Shown here piece after piece: positions 36,216 to 47,173 of a stretch of 64,000 nt of DNA. Origin of the DNA: Liriodendron chinense (lineage: Eukaryota; Streptophyta; Magnoliopsida; Magnoliales; Magnoliaceae). The stretch lies in contig ML058526.1 in the NCBI GenBank assembly GCA_003013855.2, positions 5,084,001-5,148,000 on the forward strand. Direction: 5' to 3'. A model generated the notes under the pieces. It did no database searches and was not told where the DNA came from. It saw only the letters and a list, made by a program, of their open reading frames with translations. The translations under genes and the position numbers were made by a program. The first letter of the stretch is position 1; every line of letters begins with the position of its first letter.

Positions 36216-37131
36216 TGGCTGTTCATAAATTTTCCTGTTTGCTAGACTCTTTGAAAGGCCACAATTTCACTAACTTTCTGGACAATATCTGCTTATTTAC
36301 ATATAATAACATTTAAGTAAATGCCACGTTTATTTTTATATTTCCATTTACTTTAAGTTATTTTATGTAAATAAGGAAGTACCCCTCATTTGGATTTAAT
36401 AAAAAATACTAGAAAATTAAATTCCTAATAATAAAAATCTTGATTTTTCAATCCAAGTACAAATCGCAACTTTTTAGCATTTTAAAAAAGTAGCGCCTTT
36501 TGAAAGAGAGTGTTTTTGTCAAATTTAAATCGTTCAAAAAATCAGAAATATAAAAAAATAGGCTAAAACACTAAGGTCCGGTAAAATATTCATGTTGGTC
36601 TTATCAATCTACGAATAAATAGATAATTCAGGATTCTTTACTTAGTCTCTACAGACAACAACATACCCGAATCAAACCGGTAGTCGAAAAGCTCTTCCAA
36701 ACTATAAGTTTCTCCACTCTTAAGCTAATTCTTTCCTCTCATTGGGCAAAATCACTCATCTTGGTCCTAAACACGAGTGAATACTCACACGGATATGCAT
36801 ACAAATCGAAAAGTCAAAAGGGAACGCTTAAGGACTTTCGATTTCCAAATTAGCGAAAATCCGAAGTTAGCGAAAATCCGAGGCGTTATATAAATAAATA
36901 AAAAAAAGAGCCATCACCTGTTCAAACTCGAACTAGCCTGGATTGAAATTTTCGACCAAACCAATCCTAGCTCGAACCGGATTTTTTTGGAGCAAACCAA
37001 ACTCGGGTCACATGGGTCGGCCTAAAACCCAAAATGAGTTAATCCACAAACCGGGGTGGAAAAAAAAAAAAAAAAAAACCAAACCAAACTAGGGCTAAAC
37101 TCGGCCCGGCTCGGATTGTTGCCCACCTCTA

Positions 37132-37370
37132 TTTACAACACCCACCGCATATGAAATATCAGGTCTCATATAGACCATATCATACATCAAGCTACTTACA
37201 TCTCTCAAATAAGGTACAGGAAACATATACTGCTTTTCTTTATCTGACTTGAAACATTATTATGAAGAAAGTTTGATGTAAATCATGTGGGGAATGTTAA
37301 CCGATTTGGCCTTGTTCATTCCAAACTTCACCAATATCTTTCCAAGTTGCGCCTTTAAGCCAACCTATTT
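37132..37370 (-). pseudogene. Ty1/copia pol: reverse transcriptase C-terminal remnant
   Basis: The minus strand reads KILVKFGMNKAKSVNIP, then KEKQYMFPVPYLRDVSSLMY and VYMRPDISYAVGV. This is the segment that directly precedes SRFM in copia pol. It therefore belongs to the same element as 32285-32847. The rest of the element (5' LTR, gag, integrase) is missing beyond about 37370. Confidence 0.86.
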
Positions 37371-37440
37371 AAAATTTTGATTTTTAGGCTCGAGCTTGGA
37401 CCATTGACACCGCTAGGCCCGACCTGCTAGAATTTGACAC

Positions 37441-37826
37441 TCCGAGGCATATCACACTTCATACGTGGGCACTTTGAAATAGTACGTGTGGTATACATTA
37501 ACTTAATATGAACCGGCTAAATTGTGGAACCTCCAGTAATAGGTTATAGTGCAAAAAATAATATTGATCGAATAATTTCAAACTCTGATTCGTGGACACT
37601 TGTTTCTTTAAAATAAGACCATTGGATATTTTTCATTTTTAACCGTCCAATAAACTGCCCACCATTTGAAAGCCAGATAATCAAATAATCATACGGTCGA
37701 TACTACATATAAACTGCTGCACATAGTTGGAGAATTTAATTTCAATTATGATACGCCAAGTTTAAAATCTTTAAGTGATTTAAAGCGCCTGCGTATCATC
37801 CATCACACTCTGCCAGAGTATTAAAG
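37441..37826. mobile_element. Second MITE family, upstream of EXO70B1
   Basis: It shares AAATTGTGGAAC, TGGACACTTGTT, CCATTGGATATTTTTCATTT, TAACCGTCCA and a right end CTGCCAGAGTATTA with the copy at 49716-50074. The left end is obscured by a hAT-like fragment (about 37388-37440). Confidence 0.65.
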
Positions 37827-37897
37827 TATTTCACTTCTTTTTACGCGTATTCTTTCTCGCCCCCCTTTTTTCTTTGAAGCGTCATATAAGACTGGTT

Positions 37898-38151
37898 GCA
37901 TTGAATCTTGATACACAGGCACTCAGATATTATACATGTACCATATTCTAACCACTTGTTTGGTGAAATAGGACCGTGGATTTTTCTTTTCAACCGAATA
38001 TTACTATATTCAAATAAGATATATTCTTGTTTAGTTATAAATCTACACTCATTAAAATATTTTTGACGGTTTGATTTGAGTAATTATATTCCATATCTGT
38101 AATTCCAAGTGCCCGTGTATCATATATCTCAATTGCCAGAGTATCAAAGTT
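37898..38151. mobile_element. Second MITE family, next to the EXO70B1 promoter
   Basis: TTGATACACAGGCACTCAGA at the left and AAGTGCCCGTGTATCATATA at the right are inverted arms; the outer right end is TTGCCAGAGTATCAAAG. It ends about 200 bp before the EXO70B1 start codon, so the gene's proximal promoter is partly MITE-derived. Confidence 0.68.
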
Positions 38152-38267
38152 TCTGTCTTTCCTTCCATTTCCAACCTGTCCTTGTACTTACTCTTTCTCA
38201 GAAACCGCGTCTTTTAGAGCACTTTCGCCTCCATCTCCTCCCAAAATCTCCCGACTCTTTTTCAAAA

Positions 38268-38312
38268 ATGCCACAAATGCCCCTAATCTCTCTAAAAATG
38301 CTCCAGAAATAG
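38268..38312 (+). promoter_or_regulatory. Upstream ORF in the EXO70B1 leader
   Basis: A 14-codon ORF (MPQMPLISLKMLQK) starts at an ATG and stops 44 bases before the EXO70B1 start, in a different frame. Two further ATGs lie inside it in the same frame, so ribosomes would meet three upstream starts with a common stop. If this segment is transcribed it could lower EXO70B1 translation. Whether it lies in the mature leader is inferred; no transcription start can be read with certainty. Confidence 0.45.
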
Positions 38313-38356
38313 CCCTGAAGGAGGAGAGAGAAGGATAAGGAAGAATCCAGAATCCA

Positions 38357-40279
38357 ATGGCTGAGAATGGCGAAGATAAGCTGATCGCAGTCGCCCGCCA
38401 CATCGCCAAGACGCTAGGCCGTACCGAGACGATGACGGACGACATCCTCCAGATCTTCTCCGCCTTCGATGGACGGTTCTCACGCGACAAGCTCTCCGAC
38501 AAGCTTTCCGACGACGACTCCCTCTCTCTCGACCAAACCCTAAAGTCCCTCGAACGTCGGATCTCGAGCTTCGTCTCATCCGACCGTCCCATCTGGTCCG
38601 ACGCGGCGGACTCCACCGCGTTCCTCGAGACCGTCGACGAGCTCCTGGCTACGATTCGCGAGTGGGATCCGATGGCTTCCGAGAAGCCGATCGCTGAGTG
38701 CCTCGACCGCGCGGATGAGCTTCTGCAGCAGGCCATGTTCCGGCTCGAGGACGAGTTCCGGGCCGTGATCGAGCAGAGCGGGGAGTCGACGTTTGATCCT
38801 GACCGTCGGCAGAACAGCTACTCCTTCGATTCGGAAGAGGATGATGATGATGATGTTGATGATGTTAACAACAACGGCGGAGATGATAGCCTGATCCCGG
38901 TGGCCCACCCGGTGGCTGATTACGATGTGGTGATCGACGCGATGCCGGCCGTGTCGATCAGCGATCTTCACGAGATTGCGAAGCGAATGGTGGCCGCTGG
39001 ATTTGGGAAGGAGTGCTCTCATGTCTACAGCAGCTACAGGAGGGAATTCTTGGAAGAAAGCCTTTCCAGATTAGGGTTGCAGAAGCGGAGCATCGAGGAG
39101 GTGCAGAAGATGGCGTGGGCCGATCTCGAGGACGAGATCGAACGGTGGATCCGTGCCGCCAACGTCTCGCTCCGGATCCTCTTCCCCAGCGAGCGCCGCC
39201 TCTGCGATCGCGTCTTCGCCGGCCTCCCTTCCTCTGTTTCCGACCTGTCGTTCATGGAGGTCTGCCGTGGGGCCGCCATCCAGCTGCTGAATTTCACAGA
39301 CGCCGTCGCGATCGGGACCCGTGCGCCGGAGCGGCTCTTCCGGGTGCTCGACCTCTTCGAGGCGCTGCGCGACCTGATGCCGGAATTCGATGCCGTCTTC
39401 TCAGACCCCTACTGCGGGCTCCTCCGGTCAGAGGCAGCGACGATCCTGAAACGGCTTGGGGAAGCAATTCGTGGGATTTTCATGGAATTGGAGAATCTGA
39501 TCCGTCGGGACCCCGCCAAGGCCTCGGTCCCCGGCGGCGGCATCCACCCGATCACACGGTATGTGATGAATTACCTCCGAGCTGCCTGTGGGTCCCGCCA
39601 GACACTGGAACAGGTGCTAGAAGAGAATTCCACTGTTAATGTCAATGCCAATTCTGCCAATGTCACCGCTGCGGAAGACATTCGATCTTCTCCGTCGACG
39701 TCCCTATCGATCCAGATGGCCTGGATCATGGAGCTGCTGGAGAGCAATCTGGAGGCGAAATCGAAGACGTACCGGGACCCGGCGCTGATCGCTGTCTTCC
39801 TGATGAACAACAACAGGTACATTGTGCAGAAAGTGCGCGATAGCGAGCTCGGTGCGTTGCTCGGCGACGACTGGATCAAGAAGCACACCACCAAGGTCCG
39901 GCAGCTCCATGTCAATTACCAGCGTTCTGCCTGGAACAAGGTCCTTGCTGTGCTGAAGCTCGACGGGGGATCCAGCGGCCCGCCGCTGGGCCTGAAATCA
40001 TACAAAGAGAAGTTCAAGATGTTCAATCTCTACTTTGAGGAGAATTGCCGGGCCCAGTCGGGGTGGACGGTGGCCGATGATCGGCTGCGGACGGAGCTGC
40101 GGATAGCGGTGGCAGGCAACCTTGTTCCGGCGTACCGGAGCTTCCTTGGAAGGTTCCAGAACCTTCCAGAAGTAGGAAAGCATTCAGAGAAGCATATCAG
40201 GTATACTGTGGAGGATGTTGAGGGCATGATCAATGAGCTGTTTCAGGGCGGGTCCGGGTCTGGGGGTGGAAGGAAGTGA
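38357..40279 (+). CDS. EXO70B1: Exocyst complex subunit EXO70, B1-type, single exon, complete
   Basis: The protein is 640 aa and starts MAENGEDKLIAVARHIAKTL, which closely matches what I recall of Arabidopsis EXO70B1 along most of its length. In the family, EXO70 subunits help tether secretory vesicles to the plasma membrane as part of the octameric exocyst; EXO70B1 is also linked to autophagy-related transport and immunity. Visible features are an N-terminal helical segment (1-150), an acidic linker (about 158-177, D/E-rich then N/G-rich), and the Exo70 C-terminal helical-rod domain (about 255-625) with conserved stretches SFMEVCRG (298-305) and HPITRYVMNYL (397-407). A low-complexity N/A/S insert (about 423-450) and a Gly-rich tail (631-638) look lineage-specific. 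The first in-frame ATG fits the family start. Lack of introns is normal for non-A EXO70 genes. Its GC content is far above the surroundings, which are repeats. The EXO70B1 assignment is strong; B2 is the alternative. Confidence 0.95.
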   Translation: MAENGEDKLIAVARHIAKTLGRTETMTDDILQIFSAFDGRFSRDKLSDKLSDDDSLSLDQTLKSLERRISSFVSSDRPIWSDAADSTAFLETVDELLATIREWDPMASEKPIAECLDRADELLQQAMFRLEDEFRAVIEQSGESTFDPDRRQNSYSFDSEEDDDDDVDDVNNNGGDDSLIPVAHPVADYDVVIDAMPAVSISDLHEIAKRMVAAGFGKECSHVYSSYRREFLEESLSRLGLQKRSIEEVQKMAWADLEDEIERWIRAANVSLRILFPSERRLCDRVFAGLPSSVSDLSFMEVCRGAAIQLLNFTDAVAIGTRAPERLFRVLDLFEALRDLMPEFDAVFSDPYCGLLRSEAATILKRLGEAIRGIFMELENLIRRDPAKASVPGGGIHPITRYVMNYLRAACGSRQTLEQVLEENSTVNVNANSANVTAAEDIRSSPSTSLSIQMAWIMELLESNLEAKSKTYRDPALIAVFLMNNNRYIVQKVRDSELGALLGDDWIKKHTTKVRQLHVNYQRSAWNKVLAVLKLDGGSSGPPLGLKSYKEKFKMFNLYFEENCRAQSGWTVADDRLRTELRIAVAGNLVPAYRSFLGRFQNLPEVGKHSEKHIRYTVEDVEGMINELFQGGSGSGGGRK

Positions 40280-40404
40280 TGCAGGGTAGGGGTAGTTTTG
40301 TCTTTTTTCCATACCCTTTTTTAGGGGGAAGATGCTAGGGCGAGCCCGAGATCATGGCCGTTCATCAGGTGGGGACCCAATTTGAAAATGCCTTGGCCGA
40401 TGAT

Positions 40405-41452
40405 CAGAGAGAATAGAAAATAAAAGGAATGTAGTTGGGACCCTCATGATTTTTTTACCCCATGCCTTTTCAAGTTGGACCACTCTGGTGAACGGTCCTC
40501 GGTCGCCTTAGCACTTCTTCCTTTTTCTTTTTGGTTTTTATTATATAAACGGTTGGTGTTTGAATGTTTTGGTCCTCTGTTTTGTACATTTGGTCTCTAT
40601 ACATTAATTGATGTGTATTTGGATATCATATATAAGAAAATTACTCTTATCATGTAAAATTTATTTAAAATCATATTTTTAGTGTCTTAATTTGGGAAAT
40701 TAACAGGCGGCCCACATTGGGTAGATATAAATGATCTTATCATTCATACAAGAAATAGGCTGATATGCTTATCATATGGGCCAAAAATGAAAAAAAAATG
40801 GACAACCAATACATTTATATGTTGTACCATGTGGCTTAGCTGAATGGTGGATCTCAACCTTTTTTTTTTTTTATATAGCAAAGTTAGGCCCCCCTTTTAG
40901 ATGGCTCTGAATGCTATGCACATCTTTGGGGCATGCGATTCATTATTACATTATATTTTGTTAGCCTGTATATAAAAAATAAAAAAATAAAAATACAAAA
41001 CTTATGTTTGTTGCTTGTACACTTGAAAGTGTAAAATTTAGTCACATATTGAATAGGGAGAAATTAAGGGATTCTTTCTCATAGACTTTTTAAATTGGTA
41101 CAATTTCATGTGTGAGCTTGTATGCAACTATGAAGTCTTTTTTCTACATGAATGATTTTGTGTTTTCTAATTTTTGTTTGGGGCATAAAGGTGCTGGTAT
41201 TGGAATTTACATAGTTTGTGCACGTTGTGAAGATACATTTAAGTGTTGTATCCTTGGGGTAATGCGTTAATAACCTTTTGCACTGGTTTATCTAATTGGG
41301 GGGCATGGACCTACCTTAAAGGGAGCGACTTAATATGCAGCTCGATCCAACGAGGATTTTTTTTTTGTTTTATTTATTTATTATCAAGGGCTACTTGGTT
41401 GTTGTTCAATCATTGGCATATCAATGTAGATTGGTGAATCCTTTCTTAACTT
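40405..41452 (+). repeat. Duplicated block, copy 1 (EXO70B1 downstream region)
   Basis: It begins in the EXO70B1 3' region (AAAATAAAAGGA) and matches 43113-44903 in order: GAACGGTCCTC..CGCCTTAGCA, TTTGTACATTTGGTCT, AATGATCTTATCATTCAT, CCTAATACATTTATATGTT-like text, and GGCTACTTGGTTGTT. No protein-coding content is seen. Confidence 0.85.
40419..40424 (+). terminator. Candidate poly(A) signal of EXO70B1
   Basis: A canonical AATAAA lies 140 bases after the stop codon, in an A-rich context. It is the first such motif after the CDS. The same motif and context recur in the duplicated block near 43130. Confidence 0.45.
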
Positions 41453-41770
41453 TTTTGGAAAAGGTTCATATCTGGATCGTCCCTTTACGAGAATTCGCGT
41501 TTAAATCTAGGCCATTGGAACTACCATTCATGGGTTCTACAACGGATATGTGTGATGTCCTTGTTGCAGGAATATTCTGACCTGGGTCAAGCGCGGGCTC
41601 AAGTATAAGTTCTCGGTTCATAAAGGTATCCTCAACTAAGGAGACGCTGACCTCGAACACCAGGTGGCCAAGGTGGCCAACCTTCCCCGGAAGGAAGATG
41701 AGAACAAGAACGAGAATGATGACTATGATAGTTCGGTGTTTATGTGAAGGTTATTTTGGATACATCAAAT

Positions 41771-42324
41771 TAGAGATGCACGTGGTTCGATTCATGTCCA
41801 ATTTTGGGGTAAAATTAGAACCGAACTGTTCCTAATAGTTCCAAGAAATTCAGAACCGAACCCAAACCGTTATCACCCTAGAACCGAACCGCAACAGGAC
41901 CATAAAAATCGGTTTGGTTTCGGTTCAGTTTCACTGGTTCTGGGCTTTTTATAATCCAGCCCAATTGCATTGGATTCTTTTATACATTACAATGTGTTTG
42001 TTAGATCTATACTGTTCATCCTCATTGTTAGGCAATGTTTAGATGGGCCACATTAAAAAAAAGTCGGATAAATCCAAATTTTAAGTGGACTACTTGACAT
42101 GAAACAATAAGGGTTGAACACCCAGAGTTTAGTTCTAGTTCAGTTTCAGGGTTCGGTTTTAGGTCCGGTTTGGTTCTACAAAACCCCAAACCGAGAACCG
42201 AATCGAACTAACCGGTTCTTTGATATTCAGAATTGAAACCGGAACCGGTGCACTTCAGAACCGGACCGAACCGAATCGAATTAACCAATTCTGGTTCGGA
42301 TTACCGGTTCCATGTGCACCCCTA
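41771..42324. mobile_element. hAT-like simple-repeat element with exact 8-bp duplication
   Basis: Ends are TAGAGATGCACGTGG and CCATGTGCACCCCTA. CATCAAAT flanks both sides (41763-41770 and 42325-42332). The arms are degenerate GGTTCGGTTTCGG and CCGAACCGAATCGAA runs; a hairpin-family fragment (about 41950-42125) sits in the middle. Confidence 0.9.
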
Positions 42325-42434
42325 CATCAAATGACTCAAGTTGAGTAATTTTATTGAACTTGGTCGCCGGAGCGATACGCTTCGCTCGGTCCTCAGACCT
42401 TAGATTACTAGGTCCATAGTTCAATCCTCACGTC

Positions 42435-42945
42435 TTAGCTACGATCGACGACTCCAATCCAAAATATTTTCAAGTCATGGGGGTCAATGAGCTCTGCCCC
42501 TAGGTCGACTTGGCCCATGACCACCATAAAGGCGTGCGACAGGTTTAAGAATGAGCTTCGAATAACCCGGGCATATTCCCAACTGTCATGGACATGATCC
42601 AAGTCACCGGAAATCACTCCGGCCATTATGGGCATTACGCCCTAGTTAGTTATTCTTCATGACTCTCCGACTGTCCTATAAATAGGAGACACTCCTATAG
42701 GCCAATGTACGTACAATCTCTCCAAGCAACTCGCCTCTACTCTGTTGATTCTCTGGCTTGACTTAAGTATCAGAAGACTAACTGCTGGACTCAGCAACCC
42801 CCCTTAGCTTTCTTCTTTGTGATTTACAGGATCTTGTAGACCTCCAAGCTAGACACAACCCATTCATTCCAGGTGATCAGAGGTAGCAGCTCCTTCAACG
42901 GTGGAGATGGACTAATCTCGACCGTTGTCCGAAATCTAGCAACAA
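42435..42945 (+). mobile_element. LTR fragment, copy C
   Basis: It matches the LTR fragments at 22.6 and 23.7 kb in order: CTATAAATAGGAGACACTCC, ACTTAAGTATCAGAAGACTAA, TTACAGGATCTTGTAGA and CTAGCAACAACAG. CTATAAATAG at 42676 is a likely LTR TATA box. Confidence 0.6.
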
Positions 42946-43112
42946 CAGTCGTTGTAGTTAGAGCTTCAAATTGTTATCCAGATCTAGGGTAGGCAAAATA
43001 GAATTGATGGGCTGTATAGTAGTGGTTTTGAAAACCCATTTGGACATTGATTCTGGCAAGCTGCGATCTCGAATTGATCGCAGAGCCAAAACAGATCCTA
43101 AAGGAGGCTATA

Positions 43113-44903
43113 ATATTACTATATGTTAGAGAAAAGGAAATAAAAGGACAGTCTATATTCACTAATGGGTTAGGACCTGCTTGACTTTGGACCTCGGCCT
43201 TTTCATGTTGGGACCACCTTGATGAATGGTCCTTCAATCGCCTTAGCAATTTTTTTTTCTTTTTTCTTTCTTTTTATAAATGTTAATGTTTGGATGCTTT
43301 AGTCTTGTATTTTGTACATTTGGTCTTTATATATGAATTTGGAGGTCAAATTACATAAGAAATTTACTTTGTTATCCAAAATTTATATAAAATCTAAGGA
43401 GATTTTTTTGTCTGAATTTAAGAAAATGAATTTGCTATGAGTTTGAGGCCTTACACGTGGACCACATTAGGTGAATGTAAATGATCTTATCATTCATGCA
43501 AAAAAAAGGCTGATCCTCTCATCGGGTGGGCCAACATGAAAAAAGTGGACACCTAATACATTTATATGTTATTATGTGTGGCCTAACTTAACACGATGGA
43601 TCTTGGCTTTATTTTTTAGCAAAGTGATATTCAAGTTATGCTCCCTTTTAGATGGCTCTAAATGTTGCACCCTTGTAATTTGGTGCATATGCTTCATTAT
43701 TATATTATACATTATTAGTGTATTTAAAAAAAAAAAAAAACTCATGTTTTTTAACTTTATCGCTTCAAGTGCAAAATTTAGTCCCATATTGAATGGGGGA
43801 AAGAATAAAGCATTCATTCTCATAATGTTTTAAGTTGGTATAATTATGTGTGAGCTTGTATGCAACTATGAAGCCATCTCCTCTGTGCAAATGATTTTCT
43901 TAACACGGATATCCATTTGATTTTTACTCTCTCCCAATCGATATTGTGCTTTCTAATGTCAATTTTGACATAAAGGTGTTAGTGTTGGGATTTGCACATT
44001 GGAGATCCATTTATTGACCAATGTATACTAGGGGCTGCATTAACAACCCCATGCAATAGTTTATTTTATTAAGGGGCACGAACTATCTCAAAGAGAGCAA
44101 CATAATATGTAACTTGACCCAGCAATGATTCTCAATTATCATTGGTGACACAGGGAGGATGTGGTAGGTTGATCACCGTCTCCCTAACCGATTGTTTTTC
44201 GAATCCACGAGAAGAAATAAATGGATAAAAAGAGGAAATTAATTCCGAATAATTATTTTTTTGATAATTGAATGAATAAAATCGGAATTACAATGCATAT
44301 AAATATGAAACTAAACTCTAGATAAAGTACCAAACTTCAACTCAAACTCAAACTCAAACTCCTAGAAAACGCAACTTACTATAAATAGTAAACTTACTAT
44401 TTATAGAAGTCGTTCAATCCTACTAAAACTCTTGGTTTTCGGCCAAAAATAGAAAGTTATCAAACAGACGCAACCATGTTGTTCTACTAAATATTCGAAG
44501 CTCTTTTCATGTTGGGCACTAACTTTAAAACCCTACGGATCCAAAGTTATGATCGAATTAAAACTTAATATAAATAGTAAAATTGAAAATAAACTAGCCT
44601 AATGAATGTTGATACGGTCGAATCTCGCGATTCCGGCCTGGGCAACCAGGCGTAGCGGGGTTGCGTGGCTAAAGTAGCTCGAGCTACCCTAAAATGATAT
44701 ATTATATGTCCAGAAACTCATTTCGGATTGTGAGATACGACCGGTTTACGGTCCTGACGGTTTGGATCACTTTCGACCCCAACCAGTCTTCTTTTGGTCC
44801 ATCTGGGCCATGAAATAATCAGCGACCCGTTCTACATCAATTGGCTACTTGGTTGTTATTCAATCATGAGTAAATTAATGTTGATTGGTGAATCCTTTGT
44901 GAA
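43113..44903 (+). repeat. Duplicated block, copy 2
   Basis: This is a diverged copy of 40405-41452, lengthened by a 694-bp solo LTR. No EXO70 coding sequence precedes it, so only the downstream region was duplicated, or the block is itself a repeat that inserted twice. Confidence 0.85.
44146..44839. mobile_element. Solo LTR with ATTGG duplication
   Basis: It runs TGACACAGGGAGG to TTCTACATCA (TG...CA) and is flanked by ATTGG at 44141-44145 and 44840-44844. The paralogous site in copy 1 (TATCAAGGGCTACTTGG, about 41381) lacks it. It is 694 bp long with no internal domain. Confidence 0.88.
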
Positions 44904-45832
44904 CCTTTTGTATGTTATACTTTACTTCTGACAGATGGAAAAGAGTCAATCATATGAGTACACGTGTGGTTGCATAGCCCTATGAAGTGGAGACACAAAG
45001 GAAGTAATCGGAGTTATAACTAATTTCGTGGTGATCCAGCTGGCGTTCTGACACCATAGTAGATGAACAGGCATGGACAAGTCAGCAAATCAGTTATAGA
45101 AGATAGTAATGAAAGATAAGACCAGAATATTAATCGGCCGAGACAATTAAGCAGTTACGTAATAGATGATTATAAATAGCAAGGAGAAAGGCTGAGCTTA
45201 GTGTCCAACACCAACCAAATCAAATTAAATTTCTCAATTTATCATGTTTTCATTTTATCCTTTTATCTGTGCTTCTTAGCGTAATCTATCTTAGCTTTCA
45301 TTAGTGAAGTCTTTTCCTTGTTTAGGATTACATCCCATAGTAGAAAATCGATAACTAATATCCAATAAGCAATAGCGGTAATTATAACAAAAGTCTATGC
45401 TCATACACTGGACTTAGCTTGATAATGTATTCAGTTTCAGAAGGTGAATTACAGTTTGTCTCAGGCAATCAATTGTAACTATTCCATTTTGTTATTTGAT
45501 TCACGTTATCTGATTTTATATTGAAAAACCCTTTTTACATAAGGCAAGGACGAACCCCACCCTCCAAGTATCGCCTAATTATATTTAAACAACTGAGTGG
45601 GTGGCTAAATAGGTAGCTGATCTACACAGATTTTGGCTATATATTGCTGATTCTGGCGTATCTGCCTATTCTGACGCTCGGGGTCATCGTTGTTTGGTTG
45701 GAATCGAGCCGCACAATCGGTTCTGGCACGCCTGCACATATGTCACACACATGGCCAAAGAATAGTGAGCAACATTTTTTGGCACACCTGGTGGGACACA
45801 ATTTCAGCATATTTTGGACTTGGGCCCTTAGT
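44904..45832 (+). other. Probable LTR-retrotransposon leader debris
   Basis: No gene was seen. TTTTTGGCACACCTGGTGGG at 45776 and TTCTGGCACGCCTGCAC at 45720 resemble the sequence just inside the 5' LTR of some Gypsy elements. The class is uncertain. Confidence 0.35.
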
Positions 45833-45961
45833 TAAGGGTGTCAATGGGCCGGACTTGGGCCTGGAAAATCAGAATTTTGAATAGGGCCATCTTGATGGCC
45901 CAGCCCGAAACGATTCAAAATCCGGATTGAGAACTAACCAGGCCCAGCCCGTTGGTAGCGC

Positions 45962-45992
<31 letters not shown>
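45833..45992. mobile_element. hAT-like simple-repeat element, truncated, plus (CT)n
   Basis: The left end is TAAGGGTGTCAATGGGCCGG and the arm has GGGCCTGG/CCAGGCCCAGCCC motifs. It passes into a (CT)n run at 45966-45992, where the right end is lost. Confidence 0.55.
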
Positions 45993-46143
45993 GCTTTGAT
46001 ACTTACATTATATATACTATTGATAATAATATATATTAATGAGGAAAACTATAATATTTTGATAAAATGTGGGGGATCAGACGCAGGTACACAGAAATTA
46101 CTTAGAAACACAGGTGCAATAAAGGTAAGGTCTAAATATGGGA

Positions 46144-46660
46144 TGTGGATTGCGTAGCGAGTACTTAGTATGCTTAGCATACCGAGTAAACAGTAAACTC
46201 TCTGGGGTCCACTGTGATTTATTTATTTTATCCACCACGTCCATCCATTTTAACAGTTAATTTCAGCTCCTCATACAAAAAGTGAAGCATATCCAAAGAT
46301 CAAGTGGACCACACCACAGGAAACACTATGAATCGAGTGTCGCAGAAGTTTTGGATCAAGCTGATATTTTTGTTTTCCCTTCATCCAGGTCTTTGTGATC
46401 TTATGAATAGGTTGGATGACAAATAAGGATCACTCTGGGCCCTAGAAAGGTTTTAATGGTCGAAATCATTATTCCCACTATTTCCTATGGTATGATGTGA
46501 TATGCTTCAATTTTTCATTCAACGCCTAAAATAAAATGATATGAAAAAAGGGTTGGACAGAGTGGATAAAACACATACATTCACAGTGGGCCCAACTGAG
46601 TTTACTCAATATGATAAAAGCCTATTGAGTAACTCAGTTCCCAATCCAATTTCCAAAATA
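46144..46660. mobile_element. Hairpin-family element, GGATTGCG subtype
   Basis: The outer ends are GTGGATTGCGTAGCGAGTAC and TGAGTAACTCAGTTCCCAAT. It shares the GAGTAAACTCTCTGGGG motif with the copies at 25650 and 62476. The left end also holds the palindrome-like TAGTATGCTTAGCATACCGA. Confidence 0.76.
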
Positions 46661-46894
46661 TGGTACAATGAGTGTATTATGAGTAGACCTGATTAGTCCA
46701 GTTCAGCAGCACACGTCAATTAATGTAGTTAGTGCTGACAATGTCAGTGCTAAGCTGGACCAATCAAGTCAGTGGAAAACAGAAAAATCCTGTTAAATTC
46801 GAGCAGATGATCCCAATTCTATGAGTAAAATAATAAGCTTTTCATTATTATTTCATATTTGCTTATCTCACTATAAAATTGGAGGACATTTAAT

Positions 46895-47129
46895 TAGGGC
46901 TGTCAATGGCATGGATCTTGATCTGTATTCGATCTGTATCCGATCCGATTTAATCGGATTCGGATCAATAATCGAATAATTGGGTTGGATACGGATACCC
47001 AAAGATGATCCGTTTAATATTTGAGTCGGATTCGGATCAACCTTGATCCCGCCCGTTAACGACCCGACCCGATTAAAAAAAAAAAAAAAAACAGCCATTT
47101 CCTTCGTCTCTACTCTCCACGCACGAGCA

Positions 47130-47173
<44 letters not shown>

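Larger units (their letters stand above)
33401..36890 (-). mobile_element. Solo LTR, 3.5 kb, Gypsy/Del-Tekay-like
   Basis: On the minus strand it starts TATAACGCCTCGGATTTTCG (ancestral TGTAACG) and ends TTTCAGGGTGTTACA. Flanks TAAAC (33396-33400) and TAAAT (36891-36895) fit a 5-bp duplication. The minus strand has GGTTATAAATCCC at about 35919-35930 followed by a (CT)n tract and a pyrimidine-rich leader, the layout of an LTR promoter. Very long LTRs starting TGTAACG are typical of Del/Tekay chromoviruses; the lineage is inferred without any protein. Confidence 0.7.
32848..37131. mobile_element. hAT-like simple-repeat element inserted in copia pol
   Basis: Ends are TAGAGGTGGGCACAAACC and GGATTGTTGCCCACCTCTA. 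Flanks CTCGCACC and TTTACAAC match at 4 of 8 positions, three of the differences being transitions, as expected for an old 8-bp duplication inside the copia frame. The arms are GGTTCGGTTCGG-like and AACCAAACCAAACT-like repeats. It carries a hairpin fragment (33080-33190) and a solo LTR (33401-36890). Confidence 0.75.

Noticed and set aside
38188..38736. 182-codon antisense frame over the EXO70B1 5' end
   Set aside because: Ser/Arg-rich shadow with no recognisable motif; the opposite strand is the real coding strand.
39013..39639. 208-codon frame overlapping EXO70B1
   Set aside because: It is a shadow frame in GC-rich coding sequence; the EXO70 frame has clear family similarity across the whole region.
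43113..43300. Possible second EXO70 gene fragment near the duplicated block
   Set aside because: The sequence before copy 2 shows no EXO70 coding similarity on either strand; only downstream DNA is duplicated.
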